Positions 21,685 to 32,320 of a DNA stretch of 64,000 nt are shown here, piece after piece; the stretch's first letter is position 1, and each line of letters starts with the position of its first letter. Both the position numbers and the translations under genes were made by a program. Below the pieces are notes generated by a model, which saw only the letters and a program-made list of their open reading frames with translations, did no database searches and was not told where the DNA came from. Source of the DNA: Streptomyces sp. MP131-18 (GTDB lineage: Bacteria; Actinomycetota; Actinomycetes; Streptomycetales; Streptomycetaceae); contig NZ_LZNS01000001.1 of NCBI RefSeq assembly GCF_001984575.1, positions 3,281,856 through 3,345,855 of the forward strand, read 5' to 3'.

Positions 21685-22881
21685 TCAGTTGGCCGCGACG
21701 ACCTTCAGCTCCGGGTGAGCCGTGCCGCCCTCGATCGCCGTGGAGGACAGGTGCGACACCACCCGGTCGTCCACCGGGTCCTGCGCCGGGTCCTCGTGCA
21801 CCACCAGGTGCTCGTAGGTGGTGGCGCGCTGCGCCGGAACGCGGCCGGCCGCGCGGATCAGGTGCAGCAGCTCCAGCCGGTTCGACCGGTGCTTCGCCCC
21901 GGCCGAGGAGACCACGTTCTCCTCCAGCATCACCGAGCCCAGGTCGTCGGCGCCGTAGTGCAGCGACAGCTGGCCGACCTCCTTGCCCGTGGTCAGCCAC
22001 GAGCCCTGGATATGCGCCACGTTGTCGAGGAAGATCCGCGCGATCGCGATGATCCGCAGGTACTCGAAAAGGGTGGCCTGCGTGCGGCCCTTCAGGTGGT
22101 TGTTCTCCGGCTGGTAGGTGTACGGGATGAACGCGCGGAAGCCGCCGGTGCGGTCCTGCACATCGCGGATCATCCGCAGGTGCTCGATCCGTTCCGCGTT
22201 GGTCTCCCCGGTGCCCATCAGCATCGTCGAGGTGGACTCGACGCCCAGCCGGTGCGCCGACTCCATGATCTCGAGCCAGCGCTCGCCCGACTCCTTCAGC
22301 GGCGCGATGGCCTTCCGCGGGCGGGCGGGCAGCAGCTCGGCGCCCGCGCCGGCGAACGAGTCGAGCCCGGCGGCGTGGATGCGGCGGATCGCCTCCTCGG
22401 CGGTCACCCCGGAGATCCGCGCCATGTGCTCCACCTCGGAGGCGCCGAGGGAGTGGATCACCAGCTGGGGGAACTCCTTCTTGATCGCCGCGAAGTGCCG
22501 CTCGTAGTACTCGACTCCGTAGTCCGGGTGGTGGCCGCCCTGGAACATGATCTGGGTGCCGCCGAGCGCCACCGTCTCCGCGCAGCGCCGCAGGATGTCG
22601 TCCAGGTCCCGGGTCCACACGCCGTCGCTCTTGGGCGCGGCGTAGAACGCGCAGAACTTGCAGGCCGTCACGCAGGCGTTGGTGTAGTTGATGTTGCGCT
22701 CGATGATGTACGTGGCGATGTGCTCCGTGCCCGCGTAGCGCCGCCGGCGCACGGCGTCCGCCGCCCGCCCCAGGGCGTGCAGGGGCGCGGAACGGTACAG
22801 GTCCAGCGCCTCCTCGGGACTGATCCGCCCGCCCTCCGCGGCGCGGTCGAGCACGTGTCGAAGCCCGGCGCTCTGCCCCAT
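21685..22881 (-). CDS. mqnC: Cyclic dehypoxanthinylfutalosine synthase (radical SAM)
   Basis: Radical SAM enzyme converting dehypoxanthinylfutalosine to its cyclic form in the futalosine menaquinone pathway, 398 residues. The 4Fe-4S/SAM motif is CVTACKFCAFY (Cys-X3-Cys-X2-Cys). Other family blocks are YIIERNINYTNAC, LGGTQIMFQGGHHPDYG and PYTYQPENNHL. The start MGQSAGLRHVLDRA has GAAGGGAT just upstream. It is convergent with the sugar operon; mqnA lies 1.7 kb upstream on the same strand beyond a kinase gene. Confidence 0.95.
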   Translation of the reverse strand: MGQSAGLRHVLDRAAEGGRISPEEALDLYRSAPLHALGRAADAVRRRRYAGTEHIATYIIERNINYTNACVTACKFCAFYAAPKSDGVWTRDLDDILRRCAETVALGGTQIMFQGGHHPDYGVEYYERHFAAIKKEFPQLVIHSLGASEVEHMARISGVTAEEAIRRIHAAGLDSFAGAGAELLPARPRKAIAPLKESGERWLEIMESAHRLGVESTSTMLMGTGETNAERIEHLRMIRDVQDRTGGFRAFIPYTYQPENNHLKGRTQATLFEYLRIIAIARIFLDNVAHIQGSWLTTGKEVGQLSLHYGADDLGSVMLEENVVSSAGAKHRSNRLELLHLIRAAGRVPAQRATTYEHLVVHEDPAQDPVDDRVVSHLSSTAIEGGTAHPELKVVAAN

Positions 22882-22934
22882 GGGTGCGATCCCTTCCTCA
22901 CGACAGCGGCCGGACCAGCGTACGTCACCCCCGT

Positions 22935-25522
<2,588 letters not shown>

Positions 25523-25659
25523 CTAGGCTCACAGCGAGTTGCAGTTTGGTTTCCCTTGCAGTACGAGCCTGCGGAGCATGTGACCGCGGGCTTTCGTCGT
25601 TTTCAGGCTTCATGTGGGTTCTGGAGCAGGGCGACCCTTTTTAGGCCCAGGGAGGGCTT

Positions 25660-25863
25660 ATGGCTACCGGAACCGTCAAGTGGTTCAACGCCGAGAAGGG
25701 CTTTGGATTCATCGCCCAGGATGGCGGCGGCCCCGATGTCTTCGTTCACTACTCCGCAATCAATGCCAACGGTTTCCGCTCTCTTGAGGAGAGCCAGGCC
25801 GTGACTTTCGACGTCACCCAGGGCCCGAAGGGCCCGCAGGCGGAGAATGTCACCGTCGTCTGA
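25660..25863 (+). CDS. Cold-shock protein, CspA family
   Basis: 67-residue single-stranded nucleic-acid-binding OB-fold protein. RNP1 (KGFGFI) and RNP2 (VFVHYSAI) are intact, and [17 protein letters not shown] is the usual N-terminus. The ATG follows GGGAGG by seven bases. The gap back to mqnA suggests a 5' leader of over 100 bases, common in cold-shock genes. Confidence 0.95.
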   Translation: MATGTVKWFNAEKGFGFIAQDGGGPDVFVHYSAINANGFRSLEESQAVTFDVTQGPKGPQAENVTVV

Positions 25864-25902
25864 GGCCAGCAGCCACCCGGCCGCAGGACGGACCACGTAA
25901 GC

Positions 25903-25938
25903 GCCGAAGCCCCCGCCCCGCCGGGCGGGGGCTTCGGC
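25903..25938. terminator. Strong terminator after the cold-shock gene
   Basis: Perfect 16-base stem (GCCGAAGCCCCCGCCC at 25903-25918, complement at 25923-25938) with a four-base CGCC loop. It lies between the cold-shock gene and the convergent P-loop gene, 25 bases past the latter's end, so it can serve both. Confidence 0.85.
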
Positions 25939-25962
25939 GTGCGCGCCGGGCCCTACCGGCCG

Positions 25963-26592
25963 TCAGAAGAACGCGTCGGCCAGCCGCCCGGCCACTGCGC
26001 CGGGGTCCTCCCGGCCGTCCACCTCGATCACCGGCAGGCCGAACGCCTCTGCCTGACGGCGGATTTCGGCGTCCCACAGCAGGTCACGCGCCAGTCTCCG
26101 CCCCAGCATGACGGCCGGGTCGGCATCCCCCCAGTTCGCACGGGCCCGCTCCGGGTCGGCGTAACGTGCGGAGAGCGCGGCGCGGCGGAAATCGGGGTCC
26201 GGCAGCAGGAAGGCGGCGTGCCCCGGTCGGGCCAGCAGCCGCGCGACCTCGCGCGGCAGCGTCCTGAAGTCGTCCACCAGCAGCGGCCGGTCGGCCGGCA
26301 GGGCCCGCAGATCCTCCACCACCAGCGGGAACGTCTCGCCGTGCAGGCTCGGCATGGCCGCGACCGCCTCCTCCGGCGTCGGCACCAGCCACTTCTCCGC
26401 AGGACTCTTCCCGGCCAGCGCGTGCAGCCTGGGTTGGCCCTCCGGCGTGCAGCGCGCCAGGTACCCGGCCTCGCCCGCGTCGCCGTCGTAGACCGTCACC
26501 TCCCGGCCGCGCGCCAGCAGCCCGGTCACGGTGGTCTTCCCCGCGCCGGTGCCACCGCCGATCCACCGCACATGCGCAAACTCCTGCGTCAC
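25963..26592 (-). CDS. P-loop ATP-binding protein, kinase-like
   Basis: 209 residues. The Walker A motif IGGGTGAGKTTVTGLLA near residue 11 is followed by VYDGDAGEAGYLARCTPE, like small nucleotide or antibiotic kinases of the AAA_33 type. PLLVDDFRTLP (about residue 100) could be Walker B. The substrate is unknown. GTG 26590-26592 overlaps the acyl-CoA ligase stop as GTGA, so the two proteins are made in a coupled way. Confidence 0.75.
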   Translation of the reverse strand: MTQEFAHVRWIGGGTGAGKTTVTGLLARGREVTVYDGDAGEAGYLARCTPEGQPRLHALAGKSPAEKWLVPTPEEAVAAMPSLHGETFPLVVEDLRALPADRPLLVDDFRTLPREVARLLARPGHAAFLLPDPDFRRAALSARYADPERARANWGDADPAVMLGRRLARDLLWDAEIRRQAEAFGLPVIEVDGREDPGAVAGRLADAFF

Positions 26593-28529
26593 CCCGTCTC
26601 CCCTTCCCGGTAGAGCCCGTCCACCTCGTCCGCGAAATCGCGCAGCACCGCGGCCCTGCGCAGCTTCATCGAGGGTGTCAGATGCCCGGATTCGACCGTG
26701 AAGTCACGGGCCAGCACGCGAAATCCGCGGATCGACTCGGCGGCGGAGACCAGGGCGTTCGCCTCGTCCACCGCGCGCTGGAGATGCTGGTGCAGCTCGG
26801 GGTCGCGCGCCAGCTCGTCCGCGGGGGCGCGCCGCCGGCCGGTGACCTGCTGCCAGTGCGCCAGGCCCTCCGCGTCGAGCGTGAGCAACGCCGTCAGGTG
26901 CGGGCGGTCGTCGCCGACCACCAGGCACTGGCTGATCAGCGGGTGCGCCCGCAAGGTGTCCTCCAGCGGCCCGGGGGCCACGTTCTTGCCGCCCGAGGTG
27001 ACGATGAGGTCCTTCTTGCGGCCGGTGATGGTCAGGTACCCGTCCTCGTCGAGGGAGCCGAGGTCGCCGGTGGCGAGCCAGCCGCCGGCGTCGGTGGCCG
27101 GCATCACCTCGCGGCGCTCCGCGTTCCAGTAGCCGCCGAACACCTGCGGGCCGCGCACCAGGACCTCCCCGTCCGGGGCGATGCCGACGGCGGTCCCCGG
27201 CATCGGCCAGCCGACGGTGCCGATGCGCGGCGCGTTCGGCGGCGTGACGGTGGCGGCCGCGGCGGTCTCGGTCAGTCCGTACCCCTCGTAGATGGACACG
27301 CCCGCGCCTTCGAAGAACGTGCCCAGGCGGCGGCCGAGCGGCGAGCCGCCGCAGACGACGTGCCGCAGCCTGCCGCCGAGCGCGGTCCTGATCCGGCGGT
27401 ACACCAGCGGGTCGTACAGGCTGCGGGCCGCGCGCAGCCCGAGCCCCGGCCTGGCGGCCCCTCCGTGCTGCATGGCCTCGGCGGCGGCGCCGTACTTGCG
27501 CGCGACCCGGGCCGCCCGGTCGAAGGCTCCGGCGCGGCCCGACTTCTCCGCGGTGGCGCGACCGGTGTTGAAGACCTTCTCCAGCAGGTGGGGGATGGCG
27601 AAGAGGAACGTCGGCCGGAAGCTCGCCAGGTCGGCCAGCAGATCCTCGGTCCGCACACTGGGCGCGTGCCCGAGCCGGACGCGGGCCCTGACGCAGCCGA
27701 GGGCGACCGTGCGGCCCAGCACATGGGCCAGCGGCAGGAACAGCAGCGTCGAGGCGGGCTCGTCGGTCAGCGACCTGAACATGGGGTAGAGCAGCTCGAT
27801 GGCGTTGTCCACCTCGGCGAAGAGGTTGGCGTGGGTGAGCACGCAGCCCTTCGGCTCCCCGGTGGTGCCCGAGGTGTAGATGAGGGTGGCGGCCAGCCAG
27901 GGCGAGAGCAGCGCGCGGCGCTCCGCGACCGCCGTATCCGGAACGTCGTGCCCCGCGGCGGAGATCTGGCCGATGGCGCTGGTCTCGTTCCCCGACATCG
28001 CGGTGAGCTGCCACACGTGCTCGAGCCCTGGCAGCTCGTGCCGGACCGCGGTGAGCGTGCGCGCCTCCTGCACGCCCTCCACCGCGCACGCGCGCGCCCC
28101 CGAGTCGTGCAGGATCCAGCGGACCTGGACCGGCGAGGAGGTCGGGTAGACGGGAACGGTGATGAGCCCCGCCGCCCAGGCGGCGAAATCCAGCAGCGTC
28201 CACTCGTAGCGGGTGCGGGACATGATGGCCAGCCGGTCACCCGGGCGCAGCCCATGGGCGATCAACCCCTTGGCGACCGCGACCACTTCGGCGGCGAACT
28301 CCCTACAGGTGACATCGCGCCAGGTTCCGTCGCGGTGACGGCGGCTGAGAGTCACCGTATCGGGCGCCTCGTAGGCGTTGACGAACGGTACGTCGGCGAG
28401 ACTCCCTTGCTCGACTGCGGGTGCGAGCGCCGGCACGAACGCGCTGGTGACAACGCCGTTCTCGCGACGCAACTCGGGGCGGACCAGCCGCGGCGCCGTT
28501 GGCGCGGCGTGCACGTTCCCTGATGACAT
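26589..28529 (-). CDS. Long-chain fatty acid-CoA ligase (AMP-forming)
   Basis: ANL-family enzyme that activates fatty acids through an acyl-AMP, 646 residues. Diagnostic motifs are LIYTSGTTGEPKGCVLTH (AMP binding), GYGLTETAAAATVTPPN, and the hinge/C-domain motif TGDLGSLDEDGYLTITGRKK followed by IVTSGGKNVAPGPLE. It is of the FadD15 size class. The ATG at 28527-28529 follows CGGAGG by eight bases. It is coupled downstream to the P-loop gene. Confidence 0.9.
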   Translation of the reverse strand: MSSGNVHAAPTAPRLVRPELRRENGVVTSAFVPALAPAVEQGSLADVPFVNAYEAPDTVTLSRRHRDGTWRDVTCREFAAEVVAVAKGLIAHGLRPGDRLAIMSRTRYEWTLLDFAAWAAGLITVPVYPTSSPVQVRWILHDSGARACAVEGVQEARTLTAVRHELPGLEHVWQLTAMSGNETSAIGQISAAGHDVPDTAVAERRALLSPWLAATLIYTSGTTGEPKGCVLTHANLFAEVDNAIELLYPMFRSLTDEPASTLLFLPLAHVLGRTVALGCVRARVRLGHAPSVRTEDLLADLASFRPTFLFAIPHLLEKVFNTGRATAEKSGRAGAFDRAARVARKYGAAAEAMQHGGAARPGLGLRAARSLYDPLVYRRIRTALGGRLRHVVCGGSPLGRRLGTFFEGAGVSIYEGYGLTETAAAATVTPPNAPRIGTVGWPMPGTAVGIAPDGEVLVRGPQVFGGYWNAERREVMPATDAGGWLATGDLGSLDEDGYLTITGRKKDLIVTSGGKNVAPGPLEDTLRAHPLISQCLVVGDDRPHLTALLTLDAEGLAHWQQVTGRRRAPADELARDPELHQHLQRAVDEANALVSAAESIRGFRVLARDFTVESGHLTPSMKLRRAAVLRDFADEVDGLYREGETG

Positions 28530-28734
28530 GATGGCGGCCTCCGGGTGCTGCCCCATGCGGGGCCCTTCGGATTCTGCACCGCCCAGGCGGGCTTGACCGG
28601 CAGTTTCACCGGACCGTCACGCACCCTGCGCCCCACGGCGACCACAACACCCAGGAGTGGCTTCCCGCCAGCACGCGGTGACCGAAAAGCTCCGCTCCCG
28701 CCCGCCCCTCAGGACACGCGCCTCAGGACACGCC

Positions 28735-29181
28735 TCAGGACACGTCGAGCGGGTCGAAGTCGAAGCGGCACAGGACGCTCTTGCCGCCCTGGTCCCGCGG
28801 CGCCCACCAGGTCGCGTCGGCGAGGGCCCGCACGATGAACAGGCCGCGTCCGCTGTCGGACAGCGGCAGTTGCGCCGCGGGCAGCGTGGGCGGGGTGGGG
28901 TCCTGGTCGGACACCTCGACGATCAGCCAGCGCACCGAGCAGCGCAGCGCCAGCACGACCGCCCGCTCGCCGCGCACCCCCTTGGCGTGCAGCACCGCGT
29001 TCCCCACCAACTCCGAGACACACAGCTCCACATCGTCGGCCAGGCGGCCGAGCCCCCACTCGTGCAGCGCAAGGCGCGCCGTCCGCCGCGCGGCGGACGG
29101 CGCGCCGGGGTGGTCCGCGAGAAGAGAGACGGTGCGGACACGGCCTGCCGCTGGTTCGACTCTCATGTCCGGCGATGTCAT
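28735..29181 (-). CDS. Anti-sigma-factor-like ATPase (HATPase_c family)
   Basis: 148 residues of GHKL fold related to RsbW/SpoIIAB serine kinases. The N box is VELCVSELVGNAVLHA, the G1 box VSDQDP and the G2 box DSGRGLFIV, all intact. Streptomyces has dozens of such proteins; many regulate sigma factors or bind partners next to HTH regulators. GGGGGAGGAAA lies upstream of ATG 29181, and tandem GTTCAC motifs lie 60-100 bases upstream. Confidence 0.85.
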   Translation of the reverse strand: MTSPDMRVEPAAGRVRTVSLLADHPGAPSAARRTARLALHEWGLGRLADDVELCVSELVGNAVLHAKGVRGERAVVLALRCSVRWLIVEVSDQDPTPPTLPAAQLPLSDSGRGLFIVRALADATWWAPRDQGGKSVLCRFDFDPLDVS

Positions 29182-29240
29182 CGACTTTCCTCCCCCTGGT
29201 GAGAATTCCAGTCAAGTGCCACCGGGGCCACTTTGGAAAC

Positions 29241-29280
29241 GTTCACGAGGGGGTTCACGCGGACACACGGGGGGTTCACG
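29241..29280. promoter_or_regulatory. Three tandem GTTCACG motifs upstream of the ATPase gene
   Basis: GTTCACG begins at 29241, 29253 and 29274; the last two are preceded by runs of G. The spacing (12 and 21 bases) suggests a repeated operator on about one DNA face. The same motif family recurs at 35964-36020 upstream of the TPR-type regulator gene. Confidence 0.45.
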
Positions 29281-29333
29281 GGGCGCACGCGCGATGGCGA
29301 CAATACGCCCCCCACCGGACCTGCGAGAACACC

Positions 29334-29492
29334 TTACCGGCGCGGCAGCCGCCGGGGGTTCACACGGCGGGCGGCCCACAGGACCGTGGTGCGGCACATG
29401 GTGAAGCTCTCCCCACTCCGGAAGCGCAGGCGCTTACCACCCGCCGCGACGTTCACCATGTCACTCACGACGCACGCCTGACCACCGACCAT
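29334..29492 (-). pseudogene. Truncated copy of the small protein encoded at 29933-30214
   Basis: Open frame of 52 codons reading MVGGQACVVSDMVNVAAGG, then a segment containing LRFRSGESFTM and TTVLWAARRVNPR. The gene at 29933 has MIGGMLYSVRDMKTAPGG, LLFHSGETFTM and STIMWAARNVDPR in the same order. The shared part covers only its C-terminal half. An in-frame TAG lies seven codons before the ATG, so the N-terminal half is missing. It may be a remnant left by rearrangement or island insertion, or a short functional paralogue. Confidence 0.6.
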
Positions 29493-29932
29493 GATCTGAT
29501 CGCAGCTTCGGCGCTAAGAGTGGCCTCTGACCTGCGGCTTTGTGGCGTTTGGAAGCGTTGCGGGATCGTGACCTGAGGTGGTTGGGCGGCTCGGGTGCGG
29601 TGGCGGGTGGTGGCCGGTTCGGTGTGCGGATCGGGCGGTGCTGGGCCTGCCCGTGTCTGGGTTGGACGGCAGTGTCGTGGGCGTGATGGGGCCAGCTGGC
29701 CGGAGAGGCTTTGGGCGGGAGCTGCCTTGGGGCGAGGGAGCGGGGGCCGTACGCTGACCGGCGGATCGGGCAGCCCTGGCCTGCCCGCCTCAGTGCCCGA
29801 TGGGCCCCCGCTCGTCGAGGCTCGCCCCGAGGTGGCTGCCTAAAGCCTCGGAGGCCCCCGGCCCACCAGGAACCCGCCCCGGGCGGTTAGATGCTCGGGG
29901 CGGGTCCTTGTTGTGCGTAAGGGAGGGCTCGA
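29493..29932. other. Gap at the left part of the accessory region
   Basis: 440 bases with no convincing gene. The first two-thirds is strongly G-rich on the plus strand and opens a frame of low-complexity Arg/Gly/Trp composition that I do not believe is coding. The last part holds a terminator-like hairpin. The break in homology of the truncated copy lies at its left end, so a recombination junction here is plausible. Confidence 0.5.
29872..29905. terminator. Terminator-like hairpin
   Basis: Arms ACCCGCCCCG (29872-29881) and CGGGGCGGGT (29896-29905) with a 14-base loop; CCTTGTT follows on the plus strand. It lies 28 bases beyond the stop of the minus-strand gene ending at 29933. Confidence 0.6.
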
Positions 29933-30214
29933 CTATCCCGGGGTGTGGCGGGCGGGCCGAACGATTCGCGTGTTTCTGACCCGGGGATCAACATTGCGAG
30001 CGGCCCACATTATGGTGCTGCGAAGCATGGTGAACGTCTCGCCCGAGTGGAAGAGCAGTTGCTTGCGTCCGCCTGGGGCCGTCTTCATGTCGCGCACTGA
30101 ATACAGCATGCCGCCGATCATGATCCGGTCGTTGACTTGCACAGTTGAGACAGTGATCTCCACCGATATCTCGACCGTGCCAGCACTGTAGCTACCGTGC
30201 TGGGCAGGGGACAT
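29933..30214 (-). CDS. Small island protein, third gene of a minus-strand trio
   Basis: 93 residues, no recognised family name. The N-terminus (MSPAQHGSYSAGTVEI) leads into beta-rich sequence with VNDRIMIGG and LLFHSGETFTM and a basic tail. Similar short proteins occur in Streptomyces integrative elements; the role is unknown. ATG 30212-30214 follows GAAGGAG by seven bases. A truncated relative lies at 29334-29492. Confidence 0.65.
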   Translation of the reverse strand: MSPAQHGSYSAGTVEISVEITVSTVQVNDRIMIGGMLYSVRDMKTAPGGRKQLLFHSGETFTMLRSTIMWAARNVDPRVRNTRIVRPARHTPG

Positions 30215-30261
30215 TACTTCTCCTTCAAGGAATGGGCGTCGGTCGCCGCCGTCAGTACCGC

Positions 30262-30393
30262 TCAGCGGCGTGTGGCTTCTTTGAGTGCCTTGTGCAGTCG
30301 GTTCGCGATTCGGCAATCACGCCCGTGGCGGCAGGTTGGGCAGTCGACCACGTGGTTCGCGATATCGCGCCGTACCGCTGCCGAATCACCCAA
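30262..30393 (-). CDS. Tiny Cys-rich protein, possible zinc-binding
   Basis: 43 residues from TTG 30391-30393, overlapping the end of the preceding gene by eight bases. The sequence VVDCPTCRHGRDCRIANRLH has three cysteines and a histidine in a compact arrangement suited to metal binding, followed by a basic helix ending EATRR. No ATG or GTG is available in this frame after the upstream stop, so initiation depends on TTG and coupling. Function unknown. Confidence 0.5.
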   Translation of the reverse strand: MGDSAAVRRDIANHVVDCPTCRHGRDCRIANRLHKALKEATRR

Positions 30394-30652
30394 GCCGCTC
30401 GCCCCGCAATTCGGCGACGCTCAGCGCCGTACCCAACGCCTCAGCGAGTTGTTCTGCCACAAACCGTAGATCGGCGCCGTCGTCGTCGATGACGTCACGC
30501 GCCCATTGATGTACGAGGGCTGCCGTATCCACCATCTCGGCCTCGCGCGCGTCGGCGAGGCGTTCCAGCATTCCGCCGCGTTCTGCCTCAAGGAACGCGG
30601 GGGTTCCTTCCGGCGTGGTCCACGGTGCCCGGCGTGGCTTGTAGGGTCGCAT
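30386..30652 (-). CDS. Small hypothetical protein, 88 residues, first gene of the trio
   Basis: Begins MRPYKPRRAPWTTPEGTP and continues as an amphipathic, acidic helical protein (LVHQWARDVIDDDGADLRFV, then AEQLAEALGTALSVAELRG). No membrane segment or known domain. It heads a minus-strand set of three small genes, divergent from the HTH regulator at 30796, which may control it. Confidence 0.65.
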   Translation of the reverse strand: MRPYKPRRAPWTTPEGTPAFLEAERGGMLERLADAREAEMVDTAALVHQWARDVIDDDGADLRFVAEQLAEALGTALSVAELRGERLG

Positions 30653-30795
30653 TGTCGATCACTCTTCCGTTGAGTGGTTGGCCAGGGCCCCGGGCGTTCG
30701 CGCGTCGCGGGGCCACCTCTCCGAGTGATTCAACGCCCGCACAGACAGTGCATCGACGCTCACGCTGTGGCCAACTCGGCGCTACTGTGGCCAGC

Positions 30796-31752
30796 ATGAG
30801 TTTCAGTCCCGAGGCAGCCCGGTTGGCCATGAGCGCGAAGGGATGGTCGCTGCGCCGCCTCGCAGGCGCTGTCCCCATCGATCCGTCCCACCTGTCGCGC
30901 ATGCTCCGGGGCAGGCGACCAGTCCCGGCCCACGTCGCCGCCGCTCTCGCGGTCCTGCTCGACCTGGACGACGACGCGGCCCGTATTGCTTACGTCATGG
31001 CTGACCCAAGGCGGCTTGATGCTGCCGCCGTGGAAGCGCTCGCCGCGGCGCTCGCGGTCCAGCGCCGAGAAGACGACATTGTGGGCCCTGCGCCACTTGT
31101 CGAGCCTGCCGAGGAACAGCGGGCTGCGCTTCTGAGGTTGCTTCGAGAGGCACGGGGGCCGTATCGGAGCGCGTTGGCACCGGTTGTCGCTGAGCACGTG
31201 CAGTTTCTCGGGTACCTCCACACAGCCGTTCGCAGCGACGTGCGGGGCGTGCAACTGCTGACGGAGTCAATCAACCTGGCAGACGAAGCGGATGATGACG
31301 AACTCGCCTGTCAGGGACACAATTTCGTGGCTCACGTACACCGCCGACATGGCAGGTACGGCGCAGCGGCGCGGCATTTCCAAGCTGGCGCTGCTGCGAC
31401 TGGCGCTCATCCGGCACAGCGTGTTCGTGATCTCGCACGGGCGGCGCAGGCTCTCGGTCAAGCAGGCGATCGACAAGACGCGTTGAGGTTGCTGGGACGA
31501 GCGGAAGACGACGCAGCCAAGATTGGGGGCGTATCAGCGCCCTCGTGCGCGTACTGGCTGAATGAACCGTTCATCGTGGTGAATCTCGGGCTGGCGAACC
31601 ACGCCGTTGGACGCGTTGACCATGCGGCAGGGCTGTTGCGGGATGGGATTGCGAAGTTCGACCTCGAAGGGGCGTACGTCCGGGAGGCGAAGGAAATCTT
31701 GGACGGTCAAACGGACACGTCTGATTCCGCCCCGCGCCCTCCTGTCGCATAG
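30796..31752 (+). CDS. HTH regulator with TPR-like C-terminal region
   Basis: 318 residues. The N-terminal XRE-type helix-turn-helix is clear: LAMSAKGWSLRRLAGAVPID, then SHLSRMLRGRRPVPAHVAAAL. The rest is helical with repeated Ala/Arg-rich pairs resembling degenerate tetratricopeptide repeats, as in many Streptomyces regulators that sense peptides or partner proteins. ATG 30796 lacks a good ribosome site; GTG 30787 is an alternative. Two copies of CTGTGGCCA lie just upstream. It probably controls the divergent small-gene trio. Confidence 0.75.
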   Translation: MSFSPEAARLAMSAKGWSLRRLAGAVPIDPSHLSRMLRGRRPVPAHVAAALAVLLDLDDDAARIAYVMADPRRLDAAAVEALAAALAVQRREDDIVGPAPLVEPAEEQRAALLRLLREARGPYRSALAPVVAEHVQFLGYLHTAVRSDVRGVQLLTESINLADEADDDELACQGHNFVAHVHRRHGRYGAAARHFQAGAAATGAHPAQRVRDLARAAQALGQAGDRQDALRLLGRAEDDAAKIGGVSAPSCAYWLNEPFIVVNLGLANHAVGRVDHAAGLLRDGIAKFDLEGAYVREAKEILDGQTDTSDSAPRPPVA

Positions 31753-32320
31753 AGGAAACTGATAGGTAGGGACGGCCAGATCTTCCGGCGTCGCCCCGGC
31801 CATTCTGCGCACGTGGCCAAGCTTTCACCGAGTTGAGCCACCAGCCCAGGACAGCGCCGGGAACCTCGAAGCGGTCCGGCAGCCGAACATTGAGGGACCC
31901 GGCGTTCACTGGCCGGAGGGGTGTCATCCGGTGGGGCGGCCTGGCCGCTCGGGCGCGACCGGCCGAAGGCCGCAGCGCGCCCGAGGGCGGCTGGGGCTGC
32001 CCGCGCGCCGGTAGGCGCGTGCTCTTGAGCCAGTAAAGAAACTTCGGACCGGGGTTGCTCCGGCTGTTGTGTGGGCGGTCGGTGTGGGCGTCTGTGGGCA
32101 CGGGCGCGTGGGATGGGTGCTGGGAGCGGGGGCGAGGTGGGTCGGGCGTGGTGAGCGGGGGCGGGCGGTCGGTTGGGATTGAGGGAACTTCGTCTCGTCT
32201 GGGGGCGTTTGAGGGGCAGAACGGTCGATTGTGTCTGGTTCCCTGGGGGCTGGTTGCTCTTGGGGCGAAGGAGGGAGTTGTGGTGTCTGATCCTGTTGCG
32301 TCTGATTTGGTGGGTCCGTC
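31753..32320. other. Gap upstream of the RepSA gene with a large hairpin, possible origin region
   Basis: 568 bases with no gene I can support. A nested hairpin lies at 31948-31985: outer arms CTCGGGCGCG and CGCGCCCGAG, inner arms CGGCC and GGCCG. From about 32040 the plus strand becomes very G-rich, a bias that continues through repSA. In pSAM2-type elements the replication origin lies close to repSA, so this gap is a candidate. A GAAGGAGG ribosome site with GTG near 32280 opens a frame different from repSA. Confidence 0.45.

Noticed and set aside
29150..29170. GGTTCGACTCTCA, resembling a tRNA T-loop
   Set aside because: It is the start of the ATPase coding sequence; no acceptor or anticodon stems can be formed around it. 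No tRNA gene was found in the window.
29595..29843. Plus-strand open frame of 82 codons in the 29.5-29.9 kb gap
   Set aside because: Low-complexity Arg/Gly/Trp/Ala composition caused by a G-rich strand, with no ribosome site and no recognisable motif.
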